A stretch of 64,000 nucleotides of DNA. Origin: Actinacidiphila rubida (GTDB lineage Bacteria > Actinomycetota > Actinomycetes > Streptomycetales > Streptomycetaceae). Below the pieces are notes generated by a model. It did no database searches, was not told the origin of the DNA, and was given only the letters and a program-made list of their open reading frames with translations. The position numbers and the translations under genes were made by a program. Each line of letters begins with the position of its first letter. The first letter of the stretch is position 1. The stretch spans positions 62,001 through 126,000 of the forward strand of contig NZ_FODD01000022.1 of assembly GCF_900110255.1 (NCBI RefSeq). The letters run 5' to 3'. This document shows positions 8,389 to 16,344 of this stretch, piece by piece.

Positions 8389-9000
8389 ATGACGGAGTTG
8401 GAGAAGGGCCCTACGGGCCGCCGCCGCGGCCGGGGCGCCCGCGAGCGCATCCTGCTCGCGTCCCAGCAGCTGTTCCGCGAGCAGGGCATCAACCGCACCG
8501 GCATGAACGAGCTGTGCGCGGCGGCCGAGGTGTCCAAGCGCACGGCCTACCAGCACTTCAGCGGCAAGGACGAACTCGTCGCCGAGTACCTGCGCTGGTT
8601 CGACCCCTCCGTTCTGTCCGGCGTGTTCGACCGCACCGACCTCACGCCGCGTGAGCGGCTCCTCGCCGCGTTCGACATCCCCGCCACCACACCCTTGTGC
8701 CCCTACATCGGTGCCGCCGTCGAACTCCACGACCCCGAACACCCCGCATCCCAGTACGCGCGCGAGTACAAGCAGGCCGTCGCCGCGCGGCTCGCCGACG
8801 CCGCCCGCGAAGCCGGCGCCGCCGACCCCGAACAGCTCGGCGAGCAGCTCGCATTGCTGATCGACGGCGCCGCGGCCCGCACCCGGGTCCTCAACGCCGA
8901 CGCCTTCCCCACCGCCGCCGCCGTCGCCGCCGTCCTCATCGACAACGCCATCCCCGCCACGGCCGGCGACGACCGGCGACGGGAGGAAGCGTCACGCTGA
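8389..9000 (+). CDS. TetR-family repressor
   Basis: A 203-residue regulator with an N-terminal TetR HTH. ARERILLASQQLFREQGINRTGMNEL leads into CAAAEVSKRTAYQHFSGKDELVAEYL. The C-terminal ligand domain (about residues 85-190) includes PLCPYIGAAVELHDPEHPASQYAREYK, as in TetR_C domains of the YxaF/LmrA-like group. The start at 8389 lies right behind a 29-bp palindrome and gives MTELEKG. It is divergent from the SDR/F420-reductase operon and is most simply its repressor, possibly responding to an electrophile or xenobiotic handled by those reductases. Confidence 0.88.
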   Translation: MTELEKGPTGRRRGRGARERILLASQQLFREQGINRTGMNELCAAAEVSKRTAYQHFSGKDELVAEYLRWFDPSVLSGVFDRTDLTPRERLLAAFDIPATTPLCPYIGAAVELHDPEHPASQYAREYKQAVAARLADAAREAGAADPEQLGEQLALLIDGAAARTRVLNADAFPTAAAVAAVLIDNAIPATAGDDRRREEASR

Positions 9001-9209
9001 CGTGGCACTCCGCGGCCGAGCTGGACGCGCCGCCGATCACCCGGCTGCACCCGCCGGTACGCGACACCGGCCGCCCGGCACCGGCCCGGACCTGCTGGAT
9101 GACGGAACCGGCCGCCCGCCCACTGAAAACCGCAGCAGAAGCCGCCGCGGAGACCGGCGCCCCCCGAGGACCCGCCCGCGTGGTCAGCTGAACATAGGGC
9201 TCACCGGCG

Positions 9210-9884
9210 CTACGCGGAAGTGGCGACCAGTCCGGCTTCGTAGGCGATGATCACCAGGTGCACGCGGTCGCGGGCGTCGAGTTTGGTGAACAGCCGGGCG
9301 ACGTGGGCCTTGGCCGTGGCGACGGTTATGGAGAGTTCGGCCGCGATTTGAGTGTTGGAAAGGCCGCGGCCGACCAGGGTCAGCACCTCGCGTTCGCGCT
9401 CGGTCACGCCGGCTGTCGTGCCGCGAGGTACACCGGAGCGGGTAGCCGCGGACGGGGCGGGACGGGCGACGAACTCACTGATGAGGCGGCGTGTGATGCC
9501 GGGCGCGATCAGCGCTTCACCGGCGGCGACCACGCGGATCGCGCTGAGGATGTGGTCCAGCGCCATGTCCTTCAAGAGAAATCCGCTTGCCCCGGCGCGC
9601 AGCGCTCCGTAGACGTACTCGTCATCGTCGAAGGTGGTGAGGACGAGCACCTGGGCGGTGGCGCCCGACGAGGTGATCCGTCGGGTGGCCTCGATGCCGT
9701 CCATGCCGGGCATGCGGATGTCCATCACGACGATGTCCGGGGCGGCGTCCGTGACCAGCCGAACCGCTTCGGCGCCGTCCCCGGCCTCGCCCACGATCTC
9801 AAGATCGGTGGTGTCGGCGATGAGCACGCGGAGGCCCGCGCGAATCAGCGGCTGGTCGTCGACCAGCAGGACCCGTACCGTCAC
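9210..9884 (-). CDS. LuxR-family (NarL-type) response regulator
   Basis: A 224-residue protein with a receiver domain: acidic pair in VLLVDDQPLIRAG, phospho-acceptor Asp55 in VVMDIRMPGMDG, and conserved Lys in FLLKDM. The C-terminal HTH is of GerE/LuxR type (TEREREVLTLVGRGLSNTQIAAELSI, VATAKAHVARLFTKL). The GTG start overlaps the stop of the upstream histidine kinase gene by four bases (GTGA), so the two are co-translated. It is the usual partner of DesK-type HisKA_3 kinases. Target genes are unknown; the divergently placed GT87 gene is a neighbour worth considering. Confidence 0.92.
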   Translation of the reverse strand: MTVRVLLVDDQPLIRAGLRVLIADTTDLEIVGEAGDGAEAVRLVTDAAPDIVVMDIRMPGMDGIEATRRITSSGATAQVLVLTTFDDDEYVYGALRAGASGFLLKDMALDHILSAIRVVAAGEALIAPGITRRLISEFVARPAPSAATRSGVPRGTTAGVTEREREVLTLVGRGLSNTQIAAELSITVATAKAHVARLFTKLDARDRVHLVIIAYEAGLVATSA

Positions 9885-11086
9885 CGGGCCTCCATGGACC
9901 GCGCCTCCATGAACCGCGCCTCCACCGGCAGGGGCAGCCGCGCCCGTACGCGGAATCCCCCTTCAGGCCGCGCGCCGGCGGTGAACTGCCCGTGCAGGAG
10001 GCTGGTGCGTTCACGCATTCCAATGATGCCGAAGCCTCCGGCGGCCGGCAGGTCGCAGCCGCGGCCGTCGTCGACGATGTCGATGGTGAGTTCCTCGTCC
10101 TGGTAGTCGATGGTGACCTGGCATCGGCTGGTGCCCGCGTGGCGGACGACGTTGGTGAGTGCTTCCTGGATGATGCGGAAAGCCGACAGGTCGAGTTCGG
10201 CGGGCAGGGCCCGGCGCTCGCCGAGCCGGTGGATGTCGACCTGCACGCCGGCGTCCAGCGCTGCCTTGACCAGCCGCTGGACGTCGGCCAGGCCGGGCGC
10301 CGGGTCCAGCGGCGCCGGGCGGGCGGCGGTGTCCGGATCGGCGGCGCGCAGCGCGCCCAGCATGCGGCGCAGTCCCGCGAGGGTCTCCCGGCTGGTGGTC
10401 TCGATCGCCGACAGGGCGTTGCGCGCCTCGTGCGGTTGGGTGTCGATGACCCTGCTGCCCGCACCGGCCTGGATGGCGATGACGCCGATGCTGTGGGCGA
10501 CCATGTCGTGCAACTCGCGGGCGATCCGCAGCCGTTCGGCGGTGACCGCCTGCTCCGTGGCCTGAGTCGCGAGTGCCGCGGTGTGCTGACGGCGCTCGCG
10601 CACGGAGTTGCCCGCCATCCACGCGACGATCCCCGCCAGGACGGTCGATCCGACGGCAGGCAGGACCGCGTTGCCATGCACGTAGGCGAGCAGGCAGGCA
10701 AGTTGCACGGGCACCGCCACGGTCACGGTGGCGAGCGAAGCCCGGCGGGAGCGGTCGATCGTGATCAGGGCGACGGCGATGTCGACGACCAGCACCTGCA
10801 GGCCGACCATGCCGTAACGGCCCTGCTCCACCACGACGGCCGTAAGCCAGCCGAACAGCAGCAACCCGAACGCCGGCCACGGGTGACGCCGCAGCAGCGC
10901 GAGGACCGGGATCGTGAGCAGCACGGCGACCGTAGCGTCCAGCACGATGAAGTCGACCCGGGGCATCGCCTCGAACAAGATGAGGGGATACAGGCCGACG
11001 CCGCACCAGGCGAGGACCATCCGCAGTCGCGCCGGACGAGCCGGGCGCGCCGGGTCGGACCCCGGGGAGCGTACGGTGACGGACAT
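9881..11086 (-). CDS. HisKA_3-type sensor histidine kinase
   Basis: A 401-residue kinase. The N-terminal 160 residues hold about five membrane helices (around residues 22-40, 46-66, 72-85, 95-110, 119-160). The dimerisation and phosphotransfer helix has His193 in RLRIARELHDMVAHSIGV. The HATPase_c domain shows ALTNVVRHAG and the glycine-rich DDGRGCDLPAAGGFGIIGM. It lacks a large extracytoplasmic domain, so it may sense the membrane itself, like DesK relatives. The last residues are a five-residue repeat (EARFM-EARSM-EAR) encoded by the 15-bp repeat at 9888-9932. It is translationally coupled to the response regulator. Confidence 0.92.
   Translation of the reverse strand: MSVTVRSPGSDPARPARPARLRMVLAWCGVGLYPLILFEAMPRVDFIVLDATVAVLLTIPVLALLRRHPWPAFGLLLFGWLTAVVVEQGRYGMVGLQVLVVDIAVALITIDRSRRASLATVTVAVPVQLACLLAYVHGNAVLPAVGSTVLAGIVAWMAGNSVRERRQHTAALATQATEQAVTAERLRIARELHDMVAHSIGVIAIQAGAGSRVIDTQPHEARNALSAIETTSRETLAGLRRMLGALRAADPDTAARPAPLDPAPGLADVQRLVKAALDAGVQVDIHRLGERRALPAELDLSAFRIIQEALTNVVRHAGTSRCQVTIDYQDEELTIDIVDDGRGCDLPAAGGFGIIGMRERTSLLHGQFTAGARPEGGFRVRARLPLPVEARFMEARSMEAR
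9888..9932. repeat. 15-bp tandem repeat at the 3' end of the kinase gene
   Basis: Two near-identical 15-base units (GCCTCCATGGACCGC at 9888-9902 and GCCTCCATGAACCGC at 9903-9917) are followed by a partial third. They encode repeated EAR(F/S)M residues at the kinase C-terminus, suggesting a recent slippage duplication next to the four-base gene overlap. Confidence 0.75.
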
Positions 11087-11222
11087 GGAGCGGATCGTAT
11101 CCGCTTGACCTGAGGCGACACATCAGTCCGTGGGTGTACACCCGCGGGCTACCGCCGCTGCCGGTGATTGTGGCCGGTGGTCCGATGCCGCGGGGACACC
11201 GCGCGGGAGATCGTCCAATGCC

Positions 11223-12407
11223 ATGGGACGAAGGCAGAGGGAATCTCGTGTCGTGTACGGCGTGCTCACCATCCAGATCATCGGCGTCGTCGCGTTCGCC
11301 GCGGCCTACAACGCGCTGGACTTCCATATCTACTGGGAGGGCGGGCGGGTCGCGACGAACGGGGCGAAACTGTACCGGGAGCAGCTCGTCGCGCACTGGT
11401 ACACCAACACGCCGTTCATGGCGTCGTTGTTCATCCCGATCTCGCACGTGCCTCTGGCCGTCGCGAGGGTCCTGTGGGAGTCGGCGTCCGTCGGCGCGTT
11501 CTCGTGGGCGTGGAGGAGCGCGCTGGAGCTGGGCGGATTCCGGTGCACGCGGGCCCGGTTGGCCGCGGTCGTGGCTGCCGGGCTGTTTCTCCAACCCATG
11601 TGGCAGAGCATCTTCCTGGGGCAGGTCAATCCGATGCTGCTGGCGTTCGTGCTGGCCGACGTACGCATGCTGGCAGCCGGCCGACGCCGGGCCGGCATCG
11701 GGGTGGGCGTGGCCGCCGCGCTCAAGCTGACGCCTGCGATCTTCGTGGTGGTCCTGCTGCTGGCGGGGCGTATCCGGGCGGCGGCGGTCGCGGCGGCCAC
11801 GTTCCTCGGCTGCGGGCTGTTGGCGTTCGCCATCGCCCCGACGGCATCCCGGGTCTACTGGGGCGGCGTCTTCCTCGACACCTCGCGGGTCGGAGCCGCC
11901 TACGTCAGCAACCAGTCTCCGTTCGGCGCGGCGGCACGGCTTCTGGGCGGGCCGACGCACGTGGGCGGCTGGTATCCGGCGGTGCCGCTCGTGCTCGGCG
12001 CGGCAGGGCTCGCGGTGGCGACGGCCTGGGCGCGGCGGGAGGACTGGCTGGCCGCGACCGCGGTGACCGGGACGACCGGACTGCTGGTCTCGCCGATATC
12101 GTGGGCGCACCACTGGGTGTGGGTGGTGCCCGCGCTGGTGCTCCTCGTGCGGGCCGGCCGGCGGCGGTGGGCGGCCGGCGTGTACGTGCTCTTCTGCCTC
12201 TCCCCCTTGTGGTGGATGCCGCGGAAGTACGGCTTCGACGGAGTGAACACGCTCGTCGCCAACAGCTACCTGTTGTGCGGCCTGGCGTTCATCGCGTACA
12301 TGGCCTGGCAACTGCACGGCCGGCCAGCCGGTACGTCAGCCCTGGCCCGGGGCCATGGAGAACAACAACACCGCCTCGCCGGTGATCGCGTCCTGACGGA
12401 TCGGTGA
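11223..12407 (+). CDS. GT87/DUF2029-type membrane glycosyltransferase
   Basis: A polytopic protein of about 394 residues. The start MGRRQRESRVVYGVLTIQII leads into the first helix. The Asp in NALDFHIYWEGGRV sits in the first outer loop at the place of the GT-C catalytic aspartate. Characteristic GT87 segments follow: PFMASLFIPISHVPL, GQVNPMLLAFVLADV, GVGVAAALKLTPAIFVV and SNQSPFGAAARLLGG. In mycobacteria, family members (for example PimE) use polyprenyl-phosphate mannose to extend lipids; here the acceptor is unknown. Longer in-frame starts exist upstream, but their residues are not membrane-like. It is divergent from the histidine kinase operon. Confidence 0.82.
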   Translation: MGRRQRESRVVYGVLTIQIIGVVAFAAAYNALDFHIYWEGGRVATNGAKLYREQLVAHWYTNTPFMASLFIPISHVPLAVARVLWESASVGAFSWAWRSALELGGFRCTRARLAAVVAAGLFLQPMWQSIFLGQVNPMLLAFVLADVRMLAAGRRRAGIGVGVAAALKLTPAIFVVVLLLAGRIRAAAVAAATFLGCGLLAFAIAPTASRVYWGGVFLDTSRVGAAYVSNQSPFGAAARLLGGPTHVGGWYPAVPLVLGAAGLAVATAWARREDWLAATAVTGTTGLLVSPISWAHHWVWVVPALVLLVRAGRRRWAAGVYVLFCLSPLWWMPRKYGFDGVNTLVANSYLLCGLAFIAYMAWQLHGRPAGTSALARGHGEQQHRLAGDRVLTDR

Positions 12408-13318
12408 CGATGCCCGACCTGCCGTCGCGCGGCACCTGGGTTACCGCCTCGACCGTATCGAGGAGGCCGGCATCACAGCCCCGGCCGAGTCCGGCCGCGG
12501 CATGATCTGGGTCAAGGAGCTCTGACGGCGATTCGTCGGCGGTAGGCGGCGACTTCGTCGAGGAATTCGTTTCAGCCATCGGGTGCAGGCCCCGCCGACG
12601 GCTTGCTCCAGCCTGCGGCGGAAGCCCCTGCGGCCGCCAGGACAGCGACCATCTCGACCGCGCCGGCGATTGTCGGGATCTCGGGCCACGGCTCGAACCG
12701 GTACGGCCCGGGCTCGACGGCGCCGGACGTCAGCGTCGGGTCAGCCGGATGTAGAGGTCGGTCCACGCGGTGTCCTGGGCAGGTCGTGTGGGTGCACACG
12801 GCAGGTGGGGTGGGCGTTGGGGGTGCCCCGGTCGAGGGCGCCCGTGTGCGGGCCGCCGCCGCAGGCGGTGAGGGCGTGCGCGCCGAGGAGCACCGTACGC
12901 GGGGCCTATCAGGACATATCCGCGCAGCGCTGGGTCGAAGTGGCGTCGTCCGCCACCAGGAACCAACGCGCCCACACCGAGCAGGAGTCGGCAGGGTCCG
13001 CGGGCCGGAGGCCTGATCGCGTGCTGCAGTTGCTGGGCCGGCCGGTTCCGTGCGGATCTGGCTCGTCGCCGAACCGGTCCTGGACTCCGACGACAGGCTG
13101 CGCCGGCGAGGACCGGCCTGTGCGGCCTTCCGGATCACGCTGTGAACCCGGGTGCGGCCAACCCGGCTGGACTGCGAGTATCTCACCGGGCCGAGCAGAC
13201 TTGGCCTGGTTCGCGCCGGACGCTCTGCGCACCAGGAGCATCGGTAAACGGCTACCAGGGCGAGTGCGTGCCGTCAGGCGCGTCCGCCCTCTCCGCGCGA
13301 GAGGAAAGTCTCTTGTCC
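12408..13318. other. 910-bp stretch without a recognisable intact gene
   Basis: On the plus strand, about 12435-12525 encodes a plausible protein tail (RHLGYRLDRIEEAGITAPAE then SGRGMIWVKEL and a stop), probably the 3' remnant of a lost gene of unknown family. On the minus strand, pieces in different frames around 12590-12980 (GPYRFEPWPEIPTIAGAVEM; HFDPALRGYVLIGPAYG) also read as decayed coding sequence. Nothing can be assigned to a family. GAGGAAAG at about 13301 is the ribosome site for the next gene. Confidence 0.35.
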
Positions 13319-13987
13319 ATGTCGATTCTCTACCGGTTGTGCGAACCCTTTCCTGACGCGCCGAGCGCACTGTCACGCGCGCGGGCGATCATGCGGGACC
13401 TGGCCGACTGGAAGGGCGTCGCCTGGCCCCAACTGGAGCTGGTCGACACGGCCGAGCAGTATGCGCACGCGATTCGCACCTTCGGCGCCGCGCTGGCAGC
13501 CTGGGATCCGGACCTGCCAGGCTTCGGACCGGTCCGGGATGAACTGCGGCGCCGCGGTGTGGCGTTCGACTGGAAAGAGTTGAGCGGCTTGTTCCTTGCG
13601 AACATGCAGCTCCGCCCAGACCTGGCCGACTTGTGGCCGCTCCCCGAAGGCTTGACCCTCTCTCTGAACACGACTCCGCCCTTCGGCGGCCCGGACAGCG
13701 AGTCCGAGGACGCCTGCACCGAGGAGGAACTGGACCGGATGGTCGCCGTACTCGGACCACTGACCATGGACGTCAGCTGGGGCTGCGGCTGGCGGGGCCT
13801 GCCCGACGACAAGGGCTGCGGCGTCAAGCTCTGTCTGAACAGCGTCCAGGCCGAGCAGCACACCGAGCCGGCTCCCGGCGAGTTCGGTGTCTGGGTCTCC
13901 CTCGGCTCCCGCGTCGCCTGGAGCCCGGCCGGCGAGACCTGGCTTCGTGACTCGGGGCTGTCACTGGGCACACTCCGGACAGGCTGA
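13319..13987 (+). CDS. Hypothetical protein with Cys/Trp-rich centre
   Basis: A 222-residue soluble, acidic protein with no recognised domain. It begins MSILYRLCEPFPDAPSALSR. A family-like central part (SWGCGWRGLPDDKGCGVKLCLN) contains three cysteines close together, and the end carries FGVWVSLGSRVAWSPAGETWL. The ATG at 13319 is preceded by GAGGAAAG with about 10 bases spacing; a TTG six bases earlier is the alternative. There is no signal peptide or membrane segment. It stands between two stretches of apparently decayed sequence, convergent with the SMP-30 gene. Confidence 0.6.
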   Translation: MSILYRLCEPFPDAPSALSRARAIMRDLADWKGVAWPQLELVDTAEQYAHAIRTFGAALAAWDPDLPGFGPVRDELRRRGVAFDWKELSGLFLANMQLRPDLADLWPLPEGLTLSLNTTPPFGGPDSESEDACTEEELDRMVAVLGPLTMDVSWGCGWRGLPDDKGCGVKLCLNSVQAEQHTEPAPGEFGVWVSLGSRVAWSPAGETWLRDSGLSLGTLRTG

Positions 13988-14027
13988 CATCGCACCGCGG
14001 CGGCCGCGGTGAGTGCGGGTCTGGGCA

Positions 14028-14876
14028 CTACGGACGATGGGCGCCTGGGCTCGGCGCCTCCATGGCCAGCACCTGGCCGGTTCGTGTCCCCTCGGCCGCG
14101 CGTTCCGGCCCGTGCCACTGTGCCGCCGTCATGAACAGCGTCCTGCCGTCGGCGCCCCCCAGCGCACAGGAGAAGCATCCGCGGTCGAGATCGACCGTTC
14201 GCAGTACCTTCCCGCCTTCTCGTACGCGGACGCAGCGCTTGTTGGGGACGTCCGCGTACCAGACGGCCCCTTCGTCGTCGAGGCAGATGCCGTCAGGGGC
14301 GGCGGCGTCGAGGTCGGCCCAGACCCGGCGATTCGACAGGCCGCCATCGCCCTCGATATCGAAGGCGGTGAGCCTGCTCGCGTGGGACTCGGCGAGGATC
14401 AACGTCGATCCGTCCTGCGTGACCGCCATGCCGTTGGGGAACGCGACGTCGTCTGCCACCTGGCGTGCCGAGCCGTCGGGGGTGACCACGGCGAGGATGC
14501 CGGGCGAGGGATCTTCGCCGGCCATCATGTCGAAACCGATGCTGTTGAGGTAGATGTTCCCGCTTCCGGCCACGACGATCTCGTTCCAGGGGCGGTCGCA
14601 CAGGCCGGCGAGGTCGGCGTGGGAAACGAGCGACCCGTCGGGCTCCTGACGCAGCAGAAGCCGATCGCTGCCCGCGACGATGAGCAGCCGGCCGTCCGGC
14701 AGCCAGTCGATGCAGAACGGGAACGAAGGGACGCGGACGACGGTCTCGCTGCGGCCGTCGAGGTCGACGGCCACGACCTCGTGCGCGCCCCAGTCGCAGA
14801 ACCACAGGCGGCCGTCGTGCCAGCGGGGTGACTCGCCGAGAACGAGGCCGGTCATGAGAGTACGGACTGCGGACAC
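14028..14876 (-). CDS. SMP-30/gluconolactonase family protein
   Basis: A 282-residue six-bladed propeller of the SMP-30/gluconolactonase/LRE-like family. The metal-binding Glu is in LGESPRWHDGRLWFCDW, Asn in PNGMAVTQDGSTL, and Asp in PDGICLDDEGAVWYAD; the repeated DG(R/S)L turns mark the blades. Family members hydrolyse sugar or other lactones with one divalent metal. I chose the GTG at 14876 because AAGGAG is placed six bases upstream; an internal ATG at 14855 lacks one. No signal peptide, so it is cytoplasmic. No sugar dehydrogenase lies nearby, so the substrate cannot be inferred. Confidence 0.87.
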   Translation of the reverse strand: MSAVRTLMTGLVLGESPRWHDGRLWFCDWGAHEVVAVDLDGRSETVVRVPSFPFCIDWLPDGRLLIVAGSDRLLLRQEPDGSLVSHADLAGLCDRPWNEIVVAGSGNIYLNSIGFDMMAGEDPSPGILAVVTPDGSARQVADDVAFPNGMAVTQDGSTLILAESHASRLTAFDIEGDGGLSNRRVWADLDAAAPDGICLDDEGAVWYADVPNKRCVRVREGGKVLRTVDLDRGCFSCALGGADGRTLFMTAAQWHGPERAAEGTRTGQVLAMEAPSPGAHRP

Positions 14877-15355
14877 AGAAGGCTCCTTGATCGACGGGGC
14901 AGGCCCGTTCGGGCCAGGGAAGGAGCCGCTGCCCCCTCCCACCTTCCAGACGGAACCGCACGACGAAAGTCATCGCCGCGGAACCCATCCCTGATGCCGC
15001 CGGACCGGGACGGCCGCGGCTGACGGGCCTGTCCACGCATCCCGCGTCCGAAGGTCCGGCGTCCGCGCAACCTCCCCGCGGCGTGGGGCAGCCGAGGGCC
15101 ATGAGGACTCACGACGCGCCCCCCCGCTGCCGAACGTCCCGCCGACACACCGATCCCCGTCGTAGCGCCCATCGGCGACGTGGACTTCGAGAACGTCGAA
15201 GCACTCGCGAAGCGCCTGCGCGCCGCCGGCCGCACCTCCCCCGCGAGGGGAATGATCTCTTGCCCCCGGGTGCAACTCACCGTCTGGCCAGCGCACTCAT
15301 CCTGGCGGGTGAGTGCGCAACGCTGCCCGAAGGATCCGGCTGAAAGGACCCAAGG
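14877..15355. other. 480-bp intergenic stretch
   Basis: No complete gene is evident. On the plus strand about 15140-15255 reads DTPIPVVAPIGDVDFENVEA then LAKRLRAAG without a credible start, perhaps the tail of a decayed gene. The promoter of the SMP-30 gene and the 3' end of the XRE gene lie at the two edges. Confidence 0.3.
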
Positions 15356-15574
15356 TCAGGCCGAGTTGCCTGTTGTTTCCGTCCGGTCGGGACGGAAGAT
15401 CTCCTCGATGGCCAAGCCGAAGACGTCGGCGATGGTGAACGCCAGAGGCAGGCTGGGATCGTGCCGCTCGGTCTCGATGGCGTTGATGGCCTGCCGGGAG
15501 ACCTGGCACCGGTCGGCCAGGTCGGCCTGGCTCCACCGGCGAGCTGCACGCAGTTCACGTAGTCGGTTCTTCAC
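15356..15574 (-). CDS. Small XRE/Cro-type regulator (COG1476-like)
   Basis: A 72-residue protein that is almost entirely one HTH_3 domain: MKNRLRELRAARRWSQADLA, DRCQVSRQAINAIETERHDP, SLPLAFTIADVFGLAIEEIF. This compact YgzD/COG1476 type is often encoded directly downstream of a small membrane protein it controls. Here it starts 10 bases after the stop of the membrane gene at 15584-15991 on the same strand, forming an obvious two-gene unit. Its likely binding site is the 64-bp palindrome at 15998-16061. Confidence 0.9.
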   Translation of the reverse strand: MKNRLRELRAARRWSQADLADRCQVSRQAINAIETERHDPSLPLAFTIADVFGLAIEEIFRPDRTETTGNSA

Positions 15575-15583
15575 AGGATTCCG

Positions 15584-15991
15584 TCACCGGTTCAGGCGGG
15601 TGCGCAGGTCGGCGATCGTCATCCAGATGGCCACGCCGCCAAGGAGGATCGCCTGCGCGAGCTGATGGAGCTGGATGACGCCTGCGGCATCGAGCAGGGT
15701 AGCCACTTGCAGCCCCACCAGGACCGCGGCGAAGGCGATGGCCATGCTCTCCAGCTGAATCCTGCGCAGGTATTCGTCCCCACGCCGGAATGCCCGCAGC
15801 AGCACCCAGGCGATCGCGAGGGTGAACACCGTGGTGGTGGCGATCCACCAGACCTTTTGAGCCCTGCTCGGATCGGGGCTACTGCCCAGCGCCAGGGCTA
15901 TCACCCCGAGAGCGGACACCGGTATGCCGTCGATGAGCACAGCGCGGCGGGCCGCGCGTGTCGCCTGATCCTGCTCCACCTTCTTTGCCAT
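15584..15991 (-). CDS. Four-helix membrane protein paired with XRE regulator
   Basis: A 135-residue protein starting MAKKVEQDQATRAARRAVLI with four hydrophobic segments, about residues 20-36, 46-66, 82-102 and 108-124. It resembles in layout the DUF2178/DUF2975-type membrane partners of COG1476 XRE proteins, but I cannot assign a family. No ribosome binding site precedes the ATG. On this strand a TTGACC-(17)-TACATT promoter ends six bases before the ATG, so transcription would begin at or next to the A of ATG. The mRNA is therefore probably leaderless. Confidence 0.8.
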   Translation of the reverse strand: MAKKVEQDQATRAARRAVLIDGIPVSALGVIALALGSSPDPSRAQKVWWIATTTVFTLAIAWVLLRAFRRGDEYLRRIQLESMAIAFAAVLVGLQVATLLDAAGVIQLHQLAQAILLGGVAIWMTIADLRTRLNR

Positions 15992-15997
15992 GATACC

Positions 15998-16061
15998 AAT
16001 GTAAGGTTCACTTTCCATCTGGTCAAGCACTCCTGACCTTATGGAAAGTGAACCTTACATT
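15998..16061. promoter_or_regulatory. 64-bp palindrome with two opposed promoters
   Basis: Perfect 21-bp arms at 15998-16018 and 16041-16061 (outer part AATGTAAGGTTCAC and its complement) enclose a second inverted repeat, GGTCA (16021-16025) and TGACC (16034-16038). On the minus strand, TTGACC (16026-16021), a 17-base spacer and TACATT (16003-15998) form a near-consensus promoter for the membrane/XRE pair. By symmetry a weaker CTGACC-(17)-TACATT promoter (16033-16061) points the other way, toward 283 bp with no clear gene before the MFS 3' end. The arms occupy both promoter spacers, as expected of an autorepressor operator. Confidence 0.7.
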
Positions 16062-16344
16062 TCTGGCTAGGGTGAACGAGAGAGGGCTCCTGACCCGCCG
16101 AACGCTGCTCGGGACGCCGTGGCGTCAGCCATCGCTTCCGACCCGGTAGCCCCCACCGCCGCATCCGCCCAGTCCCGACCGGCCGCGGACTCGCCGGTCA
16201 CCGTCAACCCCACGCCGGCACCAGCGCGGTTCACCCTGCCCGCACCCGGCACACGCCACCCATGGCCACCCGCCCGCTCCGTGGATGCCGCCCGGCGGCT
16301 TCACCTTCTTCGAGCGGAGAGCCTGGCCGGAGCTGCATTCGCGA

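Noticed and set aside
10011..12317. 768-codon minus-strand frame across the kinase and GT87 genes
   Set aside because: It overlaps two well-supported genes in other frames and has low-complexity composition.
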